A stretch of DNA of 64,000 nucleotides, taken from positions 3,423,501 to 3,487,500 of the forward strand of contig JARFXM010000011.1 in NCBI GenBank assembly GCA_029532625.1. The letters run 5' to 3'. The DNA is from Lomentospora prolificans (taxonomy: Eukaryota; Ascomycota; Sordariomycetes; Microascales; Microascaceae). Below the pieces are notes generated by a model that saw nothing but the letters and a program-made list of their open reading frames with translations, had not been told where the DNA came from and made no database searches. Shown here in pieces: positions 36,091 through 46,830 of this stretch (its first letter is position 1; every line of letters starts with the position of its first letter). Both the position numbers and the translations under genes were made by a program.

Positions 36091-37167
36091 ATGTCTCGAA
36101 AAGCGTCCACTTCAGTCGCCCGCGCGGGCGCGCTGCCCTTTATAAGCGGGGACAACCCCGCGGAGGACATCTGCCCCGTGTGCAAGACCTCACGCTACCT
36201 CAACCGCGACCTCGAATTCCTCATCAACCCCGATTGCTACCACCCCATGTGCACCAACTGCGTCGGCCGCATCTTCAAAGACGGTCCAAACCAGTGTCCC
36301 TACGCAGGCTGCTACAAGACCCTACGCAAGCGTGGCTTTCGCGCCCCTTGGTTCAACGACCTTTCCGTCGAGCGCGAGTGTGACATCCGCAAACGGGTAG
36401 CCGCTGTCTTCAACAAGGTCGAAGATGACTTTGAGACGCTGGAGGACTACAACAATTACCTCGAGAGGGTGGAAGACTTGACCGATGCTCTAGTCAACGG
36501 CAGCGAGGAGAAGAGGCGAGAGGGGGAAAAGGAGCTGATGGAGTGGGAGGCTGCGCACAAGGCCGAAATCGAGGCGAACAAGAAACGCCGCGGCGAAGCT
36601 GACGAGCTTTCGAAGCAGCGCATGCAGGCCGAGGAGCAAGCTGCCAAGGTTCGACGCCTTGAGGCGCTCCGTGAGGCGGAGGAGGAGCGGAAGCTCGGGG
36701 CCAAGCTCAAGGAGGAGATGCTCAACGGCCTGGCTCGTGGCGAAGCGGGCCAGGCGGCGGAGACGATGAACAGGATCATGCTGAAGCGCCGCGGAGAGGG
36801 CAAACGCCAACAGCAGGTCTCGTACGGCGATGGCACGAATCCCAACCTATCGATTCGCGGCCTCAAGGAGAAGAAGCGCGCCGACGATAACCTGCCTTAC
36901 GATCCCTTTGGCGGGCTGGACCTCACGCCCTCGAGGTACAAGATTACCGATTACAGTGACTACCACAACGACTGGCTCGACAACGCCCGCACCAACAACG
37001 AGTACCGTGTCGGAGGGTACGCTGTGGAGGAGTACCTCTCCCGCGTCATGTTCGAGGCCTTCTCGGGCATGGGCGTCTTTGTTGAGGATGAAAAGGAGTC
37101 TGCTAAACCTGCTCCCGAGATTAAGCTCGAGGTTCCTACAAAGATGGAAGTCGACGATGTCTTCTGA
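36091..37167 (+). CDS. TFB3: TFIIH/CAK subunit Tfb3 (MAT1), RING finger protein
   Basis: A single exon of 358 aa from the ATG at 36091. An in-frame ATG at 35971 would add 40 poorly conserved residues. The N-terminal RING is complete: DICPVCKTSRYLN, DCYHPMCTNCVGRIF and NQCPYAGC, in the C3HC4 arrangement, followed by TLRKRGFRAPWFNDLSVE, which is diagnostic for MAT1/Tfb3. A long Glu/Lys/Arg/Ala coiled coil (about residues 130-220) follows. The C-terminal region has YDPFGGLDLTPSRY and GGYAVEEYLSRVMFEAFSGM. Tfb3 bridges the Cdk7/cyclin H kinase to core TFIIH for transcription initiation and DNA repair. It is nuclear and constitutively needed. Confidence 0.94.
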   Translation: MSRKASTSVARAGALPFISGDNPAEDICPVCKTSRYLNRDLEFLINPDCYHPMCTNCVGRIFKDGPNQCPYAGCYKTLRKRGFRAPWFNDLSVERECDIRKRVAAVFNKVEDDFETLEDYNNYLERVEDLTDALVNGSEEKRREGEKELMEWEAAHKAEIEANKKRRGEADELSKQRMQAEEQAAKVRRLEALREAEEERKLGAKLKEEMLNGLARGEAGQAAETMNRIMLKRRGEGKRQQQVSYGDGTNPNLSIRGLKEKKRADDNLPYDPFGGLDLTPSRYKITDYSDYHNDWLDNARTNNEYRVGGYAVEEYLSRVMFEAFSGMGVFVEDEKESAKPAPEIKLEVPTKMEVDDVF

Positions 37168-37891
37168 GCATGTTTAGGTTTTTGACGTGCCGCGCTCAAT
37201 TAAAAAGTGATTGAACTTTTGTACCTTAGAACCATTTTCAATTTTTTTTTTCTCTTTTTTCCTTTCCTTTTCCTTGACTTTTCTTTTTCTCGGCACAGCA
37301 TTTCTTTCTTCCTTCTTTTTTTTTCTTCTTTATTTTTATTTTTTCTTTTTCGACGGCGTTTCGGACAAAACATATGGGTATGGTTTGATATATTCAGATA
37401 CACAAAGATAGACGGAATGAAGTATTGTACGATGAGCAAGATGGTATTTTCGATTTCCACCCGTTTTCATTCCACAAAAAGTACTCTTCGAGAGGACCAC
37501 AATGCGATCTATTCGACATGCAACGTCCGACAAATACTATATTGATTTCTACCGTCTGTCTAGACAGCTCTCCTCGTCCAACCCTACAGCCAGCCAACCT
37601 TCTCCAGCTTAAAAGAGCCTCAGAATCCTCCAATGAACGCCTCGCTCGCCCGAAGATGAAAGCCAAAAACGGGGTGGTTAAAAAAGAACCCGATGCAAAA
37701 AAGAAGAAAGTCCAAGAAGAGTCGTCGAGGGAATCCAGACTTGCAATGGAGAGAGAGAGGGAGACCCAATCATATAATAGTGCCGAGATACAGGGTAAAG
37801 ATGAAAACAAAAACGGAACAAAAAAGTGCCAAGACTAGACGGGAGGAAACGTGACTTGGTTTTCAACCTGCGAGGAGCCGCTCGCAGTCCA
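37168..37891. other. Convergent spacer between tfb3 and AP180 genes
   Basis: The spacer starts with a C/T- and T-rich tract (37240-37350) that is likely the tfb3 3' region, followed by A-rich sequence facing the AP180 gene end. The frames here (for example 37425-37838 plus) are low-complexity Lys/Glu translations and are not supported. Confidence 0.6.
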
Positions 37892-39926
37892 CTACTGCTG
37901 CCAAGGAGTTTGCTGTGCAGGGCGGGGGAAGACTGGGATCGTTTGAATCTGGTCGAGGCCGCCACCGATCGGCGCCTGATTGTGCTGCCAACCCATACCA
38001 GTATTGTGGTTGACAAAAGCGCTCTGGCGGAAAGGGTTGGTGCCGGTAGCCTGAGGTGCAAGAGCGCCAGGTGCTGCTCCGGCTTGTTGCGGTTGCTGTG
38101 GTGGAGCGAGGTTCTTAGCGAAAGGGTTCGTTCCTGTCGCCATAGGCTGCAGCGGAGCCGGAGCCGGAGCCGGAGCCGTGGCGGGGGGTTGTTGCTGAGT
38201 GGGGAAAACCCCTCCAATTTGCTGGGTCTGAGCGAAGGGATTAGTTGAGAGTCTGTGGGCGGCAGGGCTGGCCGGAGTAGAGAGAGAGTTGGCCTGCAAG
38301 GGCGACGTGACTTGTTGGTTGACAATCATTGAAGCGCGGAAGGGATTGGTTGTCTGTGGTGCGCCCAGCGACGACAGCGACGGAGCGCCGGTGGGAGATG
38401 GCTGCTGGAAAGAAGCGACGGAGCTTTGAGGTATAGTTCCGAGGGTGCTAGGCTGAAAGCTTGGCTGAGGTGTGAAGCCTCCGAAGCCCGCGCCGGTGAA
38501 GTTTGGCTGAAGGGGTTGACCGGTCTGCTGCGGTGCGAAACCACCAAAAGCTTGCTGCTGGAAAGGGTTGTGGGCTCCAAAGCCAGTAGCTTGGGTCATG
38601 ATAGCTCCATTGCCCGCAAAACCGGTGGGCTGCACCTGGAAAGGCGTGTTGGCTGCAAACTGATTACCGGCCTGGGGTTGGGGTTGGGGGGGTTGAGCGG
38701 TGTTTTGGACCACCATGGTTGTCTGATTCTGCTCGATGGAGTCAAAAAAGTCAATTAGATCCTTGTCAGGACCCTTGGTTGCTTGAACGGGTTTCGAATC
38801 AGACTGCGACCCGTTGGTACTGGTCACGGCGGGCTTCGAGGCCGAGCTAGACTCGGGTTGCTTGAGTCGAGACATCGCCGAGAGTCCACCCGTTCGACCA
38901 GATTTCTTCTTCGCATCAAGCTCGGCAATGTATTGCCTGCGGTGGATTTCAAAGTCGGGATCGCGGAGGTATTCTTCTAATTGGCGGCCAAGGTGGACAG
39001 GTGCGTGCTTCAGCTTAGGAACTTCGACCCGTGTATGATGCTCGTACTGGCGTGCGACTCCGAGGTACTGCACAACGTAATCGGTTTGTTTCGCGAATTT
39101 GCGGTAGACGTTAAGCGCTCTTTCAGCATCGGGCTTCGACATCTCGAAGAAGTGACCTAAGAGCGTGTTAGCGTTCCTCGGCGGACCATGGCGACAAGAG
39201 ATGGCATACCTAGAATATTGATGAGCCCTTGGTTAAGAACTTGGAAAAGCGCCAGAAGATCCAGAACAAGCAGTCGAAATGCAGTAATGGTGATTTCATT
39301 CTCCGGGTCTTGATCCATGACCTACGTAGCAGGTTAGCAAGCACATGAGTAAGACACTAACGAGGCTATAACCGACGTACGTCGCATGACAAAAGGGCCG
39401 ATATTTGGTGCTGGACAACTTCAGTCTCCCTCAACAAGCCCTTTTCTACCGTCAAATTCTCGAGCCGCGACTCTTTCGCCCTCACCCAGTCGCATTTTGT
39501 GTCTCTGAAGGCTCGAGCACGTTCTGTAAGATATCGCGCGTAGTGGCGGATGTTGCGGCCTTGGGTTTGGGCTAAGAAACTGTTAGATCTCGGCTTGATG
39601 TGCCATGGAAAAAGCAAAAAAAGGTTGTGGGAATATCTACCGTCTGTGAAGCTGCTGATGGCAAGAATGTTCCCATGCTTGGCCAAGTATTGAAGGGTAG
39701 TGTCCGCTCTACCCTCTCGAATCATCAGATGCACTGTGATCAAGCTCTTGAAGACAACAGTCCAAGTTGAGTCGCGCAAACGGAATTGTAGAGCGCGAAA
39801 AACCTCTCCGACGCCAGCCTCGCCGGAATGCGTGGCCACCAGAATATGCTCGATATATTTCGTCTTGGGCGGTGCGGCCTTGATCTTGGTGGCGCCCTTG
39901 ACGGACTTTTCGAAGGAGCTCGACAT
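37892..39926 (-). CDS. Clathrin adaptor AP180/CALM (ANTH domain, NPF repeats)
   Basis: Four exons on the minus strand: 39926-39641, 39559-39381, 39321-39210, 39156-37892, giving 613 aa with all phases closing. The N-terminal ANTH domain (about 1-270) begins FEKSVKGATKIKAAPPKTKY, with the Lys-rich inositol lipid-binding motif. It continues HLMIREGRADTTLQYLAKHG, RNIRHYARYLTERARAF and FRLLVLDLLALFQVLNQGLI, then GHFFEMSKPDAERALNVYRK. The C-terminal half is Gln/Pro/Ala-rich and disordered, with five NPF motifs that bind EH-domain proteins such as Pan1/End3. The protein recruits cargo and clathrin at plasma-membrane endocytic sites, and corresponds to yeast Yap1801/1802. There appears to be no separate clathrin box of classical form. 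Confidence 0.93.
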
Positions 39927-41861
39927 GCTGTTTACCGCCCAGGTTGGGCGAGGCGGAATGTACCTTGTCGGTGAAGAAGTCTGCCACTATGAGATGAAAT
40001 GTGCTCGCAGTAAAATCGAGCGATGAAATCGAAAGAGAAAGCAATTATCGCGAGAGACCGGACCGGAAGAAGTGGAAAGCGGCGAGGGTGGTCGGTGCCA
40101 TGAGGGAGCTTTTGGCCAGGGTTGGGGCTGGGGAGATTGAGATGGAGCAGAGTTGGACCAAAAAAGGACCTAACTGCAACACCTATTCACCGCAAGCGTC
40201 TCGGGGATCAGGATCCTCGAGGGAACTGCTCTCTCCGTGGCGACGATTTTGTGCCGGCTCCCGGGTAGGTGCTCTCGTCGTTGGAAGTGGGGGAACACAG
40301 ACGGAAATTATCGTCGGGCCGCTGACGTTGCGTGAATACGAAAGTTTGGGTAATGGAGTACTGGCTGGAAAGATCAGGGAGCCCGGGCCTGGGTTATCGT
40401 TAGTTCCCTGGCACAACGGCGTAATGGTGTCGCCTATGACAGCGTGAAGTTAGATTAGTGCCAAGACCGAAGGAGGCTGACCGGCCTCCGTGTGGCTGGT
40501 TGAGAGACTTTCTCCATGGATACCTGAGGGGACTTTGGCGGAGTACTTTGAAAATGCTGGTGGGTGCTGTTCCTCTGTGGTACCAGCACCTTTCCTTTCG
40601 CCCTTTGGGGCTCTCCGTTGTTCGGAATGTTCCAAGGTTCCCAAGTTGCCAAGTTCAACCGACTGACGCCACAATGGCCCCACCTCCAAAATTCCAATGG
40701 TAAATACTTGACTCCAGGGCCCAAAACTTTTTTTCGATTTTTCCTTCTTTCTTCTCCATCCCTCCTTCAAATAAATGTGAGTCGCCTGAACACCACAGCC
40801 CCAATCTCCCTGCTGAATTTTATGCTAATATACTCCCTTTCAGGTGATGATGCCTTCGTGATTTAGATGATTTTGGTGGTCTCCAAACAGAGCTTCAGAA
40901 CTCTCCCCTTCGGGGGCTCAAGTGGTTCTGTTGTAATGGTTGGTAGGCACCATGATATCTGCGTCCGACACACCCTTACCTTGACTTTATCGGACGCGAA
41001 GAAAACGGCAATCTGATTAACCTGGAGTAGAGGGACTTTCACTACCTTTGTTTCTCGCTTTTTTATTCCCCTCCCTCTTGCAGCTAGACCTTGTTTGAGA
41101 CAACCTCCTTCCCAACAATGCCCATTCTCGACCATGGATAGGGGCAAACTGTTTGGAAGACAGGTTGAATGAACGCCATGGGAGTGCATAACTCTCCAAT
41201 GGTGAGCGCCACCAACTGGCAATGGCTATTTCCAAACACTCCACTACCAGCTACAGATCCGGGTTGGCTAACAATCAAGTGATTGGTGGCCATACACATG
41301 ATCATAGCAAAGTGCCGTTAAGCGATGGATTCTATGATCTGCATGACCAATTCTCCGTCAATCTCTTGAGAGATTCTAAAGGAGTAAGCTGTTCGCTAAG
41401 GCTTCATCATAACCCACGCTATTCCACCCCTTACTCTCCGACCTATTTTCTATGTCGCGATTCTGATAGCTGTAAACGAGCGAACATAGTTGTATATATC
41501 AATGTAGATCATGTATTGAAATGAACAAGACAATATAATATACCTTCATTATTGTAAAATATCTCAAATAAACATGCAATTTCAAGCTGTGAATATGAAG
41601 TTCGGAGCTCCAAAACTCGGAGTTGTCGTGCCAGGAACCGCCCAGAAGACGTTTTACTGACTGCCGCGTCAAAGGTGGAGCTTGGACCAGACCATGCAGC
41701 CTGGCTTTTCTCGAACGACTTGCGGTCTCAATTCAAGCCATGCCGGAAATTCCTCGTCTAATACACAATCACTCCATCCCGAATTTCCTCATTCGCATAT
41801 AAGCCAGGCTTTTCGACTGCGCCATGACGATTTTGTCTTGCTAATTGAATCGCTGATTTAA
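39927..41861. other. Divergent spacer between AP180 and mitochondrial AspRS genes
   Basis: The spacer holds the promoters of two outward-facing genes. Frames such as 40001-40447 plus and 40863-41222 minus have no recognisable features. A/T-rich sequence at 41520-41580 may include a transcript end. No repeat or RNA gene was identified. Confidence 0.5.
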
Positions 41862-44122
41862 ATGGCTTCTTTAGCCTTTCGACAATGTCCCTTGAGGGGA
41901 GCAGCCTCGGTTCAGCGCTTAATCACTAGGACATGGGCTCCAACATGGTCCCCAATTCAACACAGACTTTATTCACCCTCATCCATAAGGCTTACCAGCA
42001 ATGAATCGCACTGGGAGAAGCTTGTAGACGAGTACAAAGAATACCTGGGCCCGCTACCGCATGAATCGCCGAAAGAGCTGTTCCTTAATCCCAAGCCTGC
42101 AAAAGGGGTGACAGTGAATGGGTCCGTCGATAAGAAGCGAGTCGTCTCGTCGAAGCTCGGCTTCGTCACAATCACTCGCGACTCGGCAGGAATCGAGGTT
42201 CCCGTTGTCTTCCAAGGAAAGGAGCTACTTCAAAAACTGCGCCAGATTCCCCTGTTTAGCGCCGTGTCTATCACTGGCGAACTGGTGGAAAAGCCTGCCA
42301 AGGCCGCCGACCCAAACGCGCCGCCTCAGTATGAACTCGTCGCAGAGTCGATCGCTTGCCTGAGTCCTTTCCCTAAGGATATCGTCCTTACCGAAAACGA
42401 CAACTTTGCGCCCGAGTCACGTTTCCTGCAACTACGCTTTGGCACCGAATTTAGGCACAGGCTGAGATTCCGAGAATGGCTTCAGTCCACGTTGAGCTCC
42501 GTTGCAAGTAACTATGAGTTCAGCTCCGTCACCACGCCAATGCTCTTCAAGTCCACGCCTGAAGGAGCGCGGGAATTCCTCGTGCCTACGCGTACAAAGG
42601 GCCGTGCCTATGCCCTAGTACAGAGCCCCCAGCAGTACAAGCAGGCTCTCATGGCCTCTGGTATACGGGGATACCAGCAGTTCGCCATCTGCTTTAGGGA
42701 TGAGGATTTGCGCGCCGATAGACAGCCAGAGTTCATGCAGGTTGGTGGCACAAGTACGATGCGACACTAATACCTATGGTTTGCTGATGGTTCCCTGCGT
42801 AGTTCGATCTAGAAAAGTCATTTGCAGATGGCAAGAAGATCACATCAGATATAGAAAATATCGTCAGGGACACATGGCAGCGCCTTTGTGAGGGTCACGC
42901 TCTGTACAAATACGGTGACTCTTTTATCCCCGTACAGAACCAGCATGCCACTAGGTCTGATATTCAAGTATGTATCTATATATACACTTCAGCTTTAGTG
43001 AAGCCATTGGCTAACCATTCTAGAAACTCGAATCGCACGCTATCCCTGCTCTTCCGAGTGAACCCTTCCCGCGCATGACCTACCAAGAATGCATGACCCT
43101 TTATGGAATTGACAAGCCCGACCTTAGAATTCCTGGCAAGGTGAGTTCACCTTACTACCATCGGTTCACCGGATTCAGACTAATTTGAACAGATCGCCGA
43201 CGTAACACACCACCTGGGAGAGAATTTCGTTAGCATGATTACCTATCTCAAAGATCCTGCTGTCGATGCGTGGAAGCTCCATCTAGGATCATCCATCCGT
43301 GAAGTGCGCGCTTTCGTCCACGAGTTCATGGACGGCCTCAACACTCAGTTTCGCGATCACCCTGATGGAACGCCCCAAGTCCTTATCTACGACCCGCAAA
43401 AGCCTCTTAGCGGGTTTTCTTCCCTGGGACCTGAAGGCATCGAGCCGTTACTCCCAGACCTAGGTCCCGGTGACCTTGAGCCTGGCGACGTAGTCATCTT
43501 CCAAGCGAGGAAGAAGGGCCCCTTTTACGGAGGATCCACTAACCTCGGTGAGGTGCGCAAGCGCATCTTTGACGCCGCCGTTTCAAAAGGTTTACTCGAT
43601 GCCCCAGAAGGCTTCAAGTTCCTCTGGGTCACCGAATTCCCACTCTTCAGTCCCAAAGAAGAAGATACGCCAGGCCAAGGCGGCACGGCGGGTTTCAACT
43701 CCACCCACCACCCTTTCACCGCACCACTCACGCCTCAAGACTTTGAACTCCTCCGGACTAATCCCCTCCAGGCGAAAGCCGACTCCTACGATCTCGTCCT
43801 CAACGGAACGGAGATTGGCGGTGGCAGCCGCCGTATTCACCGCGCTGATATCCAGGAGGCCATCATGCGCGACGTGCTCGGTATGAGTGAGGAGCGCATC
43901 GCTGATTTCGAGCCTCTTCTCAGCGCGCTGCGATGCGCGCCGCCGCACGCGGGCTTCGCTTTCGGGTTCGATAGACTTTGCGCGCTGTTGAGTGGCACGA
44001 ACTCGATCAGGGATGTCATTGCATTCCCAAAGAGCATGAAGGGAGAGGATCTCTTTGCTCGGAGTCCTGGCGAGATAACTGAGGAGCAGCTGGAGACATA
44101 CCACTTGAAGTTGAGGGATTAG
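41862..44122 (+). CDS. MSD1: Mitochondrial aspartyl-tRNA synthetase (bacterial type)
   Basis: Four exons: 41862-42740, 42803-42967, 43024-43140, 43193-44122, all phase 0, encoding 696 aa. The N-terminus is Arg-rich without acidic residues for about 40 aa (MASLAFRQCPLRGAASVQRL), a typical mitochondrial presequence. An OB-fold anticodon-binding domain follows. The class II core shows QSPQQYKQALM, motif 2 FRDEDLRADRQPEF (278-291), NGTEIGGGSRRIHRADIQ, and motif 3 GFAFGFDRL. The length with a mid-protein insertion fits the bacterial/mitochondrial AspRS family with a GAD-type insert. It charges mitochondrial tRNA-Asp; the cytosolic enzyme is a different subfamily. The intron sites match those expected from protein conservation. 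Confidence 0.94.
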
Positions 44123-44384
44123 AGATGTGCTGCCTCGGAACCTGTATTATTCACTGTATTCTTCCATAAGCATTGTGCTTTACGTAAAGATCACGGCGAG
44201 AGTGTACGATTCACGTGTTAGAACAACAAAATTTTCCGGATCAAGGTCATTAAAGAAAACATATCATAATTTTGATTAAAATTTTCTAGTTCTAGAGCCT
44301 GCTGTACAGACAAAAGAAAGAGCTGAGAGCCTGAAAAAAAAGTCTACCCGTGGGATGTACGTGCCCCAGGCACTCTGGAGCTCT

Positions 44385-45336
44385 CTAACCGCGTCTCCTC
44401 GTGGTAGGGCCCTTCCTCGGAGTGGTGCCGGTAGACTTGGCAGAAGGCGACGCCTCCAGAGGCGCGACGGCCTGCTTCTTGATGGGGGCAGAGATGGAAC
44501 GCGGCTTCTTAGCTCCGGAAGAGGAGTTCCAGTAGAAGAGCATCTGCGCGGCAAGGACGGCGTTGAGCACGAAGCCAGCAATGAATCCGTAGAGGATAAG
44601 CTTGTCGTCAACCTCCTGGAGGGTAGTGAAAATGCGAGTGAGAGAGCCAATGAGATAGTTGAAGACCTGGGAGAGATCATTAACTGTTAGTAAATGATAT
44701 CCCTCGAGCGAGAAACGAGAGATGTGGAACAACACTTACAGTGAAGGCACTAAGCTGACCAGTGCCGCCCTCAGACCAAATGGCAAGGATCTGGGGAACC
44801 TTGCTGGCCACACCGAGGGTACCCGCGCCAGCCTGAAGATATCCTAGCGTCTTCATATCCAGCACGTTATCCGTGAAAAGCGCACCGGCCGCGCCGGCCA
44901 AAGCGGCGACGAAGGCAGCGGCAAGGCCCTTCTTGCCCGAGTAGTGCAGGACCAGAACGGCAATCACGACGTTCTGGACGAGGATGAGGGCAGTCTCACC
45001 GTAGGTGGAGAAGGGGAAGCTGTTGCGCACATTGTAGGCGAGGCCGATGAGGTAGGCGGCCGTCTCGAGGAGATAGGAGAGGAAAGAGACGCCATCAGCG
45101 CTGCGGGACGACGTGAGTTTGAGGATCTGGGGAACCTTGACGATGGAGGAGGCGGCGACGATACCGATGCCGAGGCCCTTGGAGATGGCGAGCTTGAGGC
45201 AGGCCTCGTCGGTGAGGTCGACGTCGAGGAGGAGGGTCTTGTAGCAGGTTTCGCCGATGAGGGAGACGCCTAGATCGCGGATCGGCGCGGGGAGGTTGTG
45301 GGTTATTGGCTGGAGGGTGGAGCGAAGGATGTCCAT
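44385..45336 (-). CDS. Mannose-P-dolichol utilization protein MPDU1/Lec35 (PQ-loop)
   Basis: Two exons on the minus strand: 45336-44740 and 44666-44385 (GTAAGT donor, ACTAAC branch point, CAG acceptor), giving 292 aa. Two PQ-loop repeats are clear: SSIVKVPQILKLTSSRSADG, then SKVPQILAIWSEGGTGQLSA. About seven membrane spans are expected. The tail is basic and Ser/Pro-rich (KKPRSISAPIKKQAVAPLE, then TTRRRG). MPDU1 in the ER is required for use of dolichol-phosphate mannose and glucose in N-glycan, GPI and O-mannose synthesis. The family also resembles lysosomal PQ-loop transporters, but the length and overall layout point to MPDU1. Confidence 0.9.
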
Positions 45337-45500
45337 GGTGGGCGATGGATCTGGATGAGGACTTGCCGATGGGATATGGGCGGCGTTGGGCGTGCTGAGG
45401 GTGTGGACGCGTGCGATGATGTCCGGGGACGCGATCGTTCGAGGTTTGGGTTTGGGGTGGAAGGTTTTTATTAGTGGCCACGTTTTCGGGGTTGGTTTGG

Positions 45501-45523
45501 TTTTTTTTTTTTTTTTTTTTTTT
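45501..45523. repeat. Homopolymer T23
   Basis: An uninterrupted T run that is the left arm of an inverted homopolymer pair with the A23 run at 45650-45672. Confidence 0.9.
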
Positions 45524-45649
45524 CAGTATTTAGTAACCTTCGGGGGATGAGAACGGATATAGATGGTGGAGCTCATGGAATGTGCTTGCTAGTTGTAAGC
45601 TAAAGCTCTGTTGAGAACATGGAGTGCCAAACCCGCTATTTCTTGAAGG

Positions 45650-45672
45650 AAAAAAAAAAAAAAAAAAAAAAA
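45650..45672. repeat. Homopolymer A23
   Basis: An uninterrupted A run of the same length as the T run at 45501-45523. It lies about 310 bases upstream of the MPDU1 start. Confidence 0.9.
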
Positions 45673-46118
45673 GGCAACATAGTCTTATTGCGGCGAAAAT
45701 AGGAGGTCGCCGGGGTCAATTAGCTTTTCTCTGCCCTTAAAACAAGCTGATATTATTACCGTTAGGTGCTATATTCCCGCCTCTCTCTGCTGATATTTCC
45801 GACTGCATTGTCCATTTGGATTTCAAAAGCAAGGAATCCCTCACATCCCACATTCAATATAAACTCAATGAGAAGTGTACAGGCGTGAAGATTTCGGTCG
45901 CTTGGAACTTCTAGGTCTCAAGCTGAGCTGGTCGACTGAAAGTGTGCAGCAGAATCTACTTCAGAGAAGAATCATGGAAGTTGGCGGGATGCGTGCAGAG
46001 CATGCTACTCACTCACACAACACATGCATATGAGCAGCTTGAACAGCAGCATAGACGTAGACAACAACAGAAAGGTAGAATCATAGAAGAAAATGTTGGA
46101 ATTATCCCTTTTATTTGA

Positions 46119-46830
46119 TCAATTCCCCGAGCTCCTACCCTTTTTCCTCTTGTTAGCAGCTCTTTCCGCCTCAAACACGTGAATGGCCCGTTGACACTTC
46201 CCAAGATTCTCCTCGGGCTCCCATGTACTTTCCTCTACTGTAAAACTCTTCCATTTGACGAGGTAGCTTCTATCCTGGGTCTTGGGATCAACATGCGTGT
46301 CGATGAGATATTCGACTTCCCACTCCTTGTTACCGGGTGGCTTGGCGGGACCTCCACGACGTGTGGGAGTTTTTGCTCGCTTCCGCAAAGAACCTCGGCC
46401 CTGCCAGCGACCTTAGTTTTAGCAGTCCATATCCTGGATCCGGGGTGAAAGAGGAACTTACTGTTCCCGTAACGTCCGAAGCGTCGCGGCTAGCCGCCTT
46501 CTCCGTAGCAGGTGAGGTCCGCGCTGCGACTCGGGCACTTCGACGGGTTTGATTGGTCCCGTGGCCCTTTTTCTGGCGAGTTCTCTTAGTGTGAGTTGTT
46601 GAAAGACGACTAGACGAGCCTTCCTTTCTCTTTATACTGGCGGAGTGAGCTACGTTTTCCTCGGATGGTGAAGCCTCTGGGTGATTCACCGTTTTGGTTA
46701 CCGCTCTCGTGGGGGACGTCGGTTCTTGGCTGGGGGAATCTGGTGGCGAACGCTCAGGTTTCTCCTGGAGTCCATTGTCGTGGCCGCGGTCACGGCCTCG
46801 GAGCCCACCTTGGGTATGTGTCATCGTCAT
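46119..46830 (-). CDS. Small chromodomain protein
   Basis: Two exons on the minus strand: 46830-46462 and 46400-46119 (GTAAGT donor, CAG acceptor, 61-bp intron), 216 aa. Residues 1-145 are a disordered Ser/Thr/Arg/Lys-rich region. A chromodomain covers about 149-200: EWEVEYLIDTHVD, SYLVKWKSF, STWEPEENL. By alignment with HP1 the methyl-lysine cage would be W150, W173 and F176, so H3K9me or H3K27me binding is plausible. The C-terminus is a short basic tail (NKRKKGRSSGN); there is no chromoshadow domain, so this is not canonical HP1. The start codon is the first ATG of the frame; an additional upstream exon cannot be excluded. It is head-to-head with rif1. Confidence 0.8.

Larger units (their letters stand above)
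45337..46118. other. Spacer with opposed T23 and A23 homopolymers
   Basis: This is the promoter side of MPDU1 and the 3' side of the chromodomain gene. It contains T23 at 45501-45523 and A23 at 45650-45672, an inverted pair 126 bases apart. No coding sequence was seen. Confidence 0.6.

Noticed and set aside
36456..36866. Antisense frame over tfb3 (136 aa)
   Set aside because: A reverse-strand shadow of the Glu/Lys-rich coiled coil, with no independent evidence.
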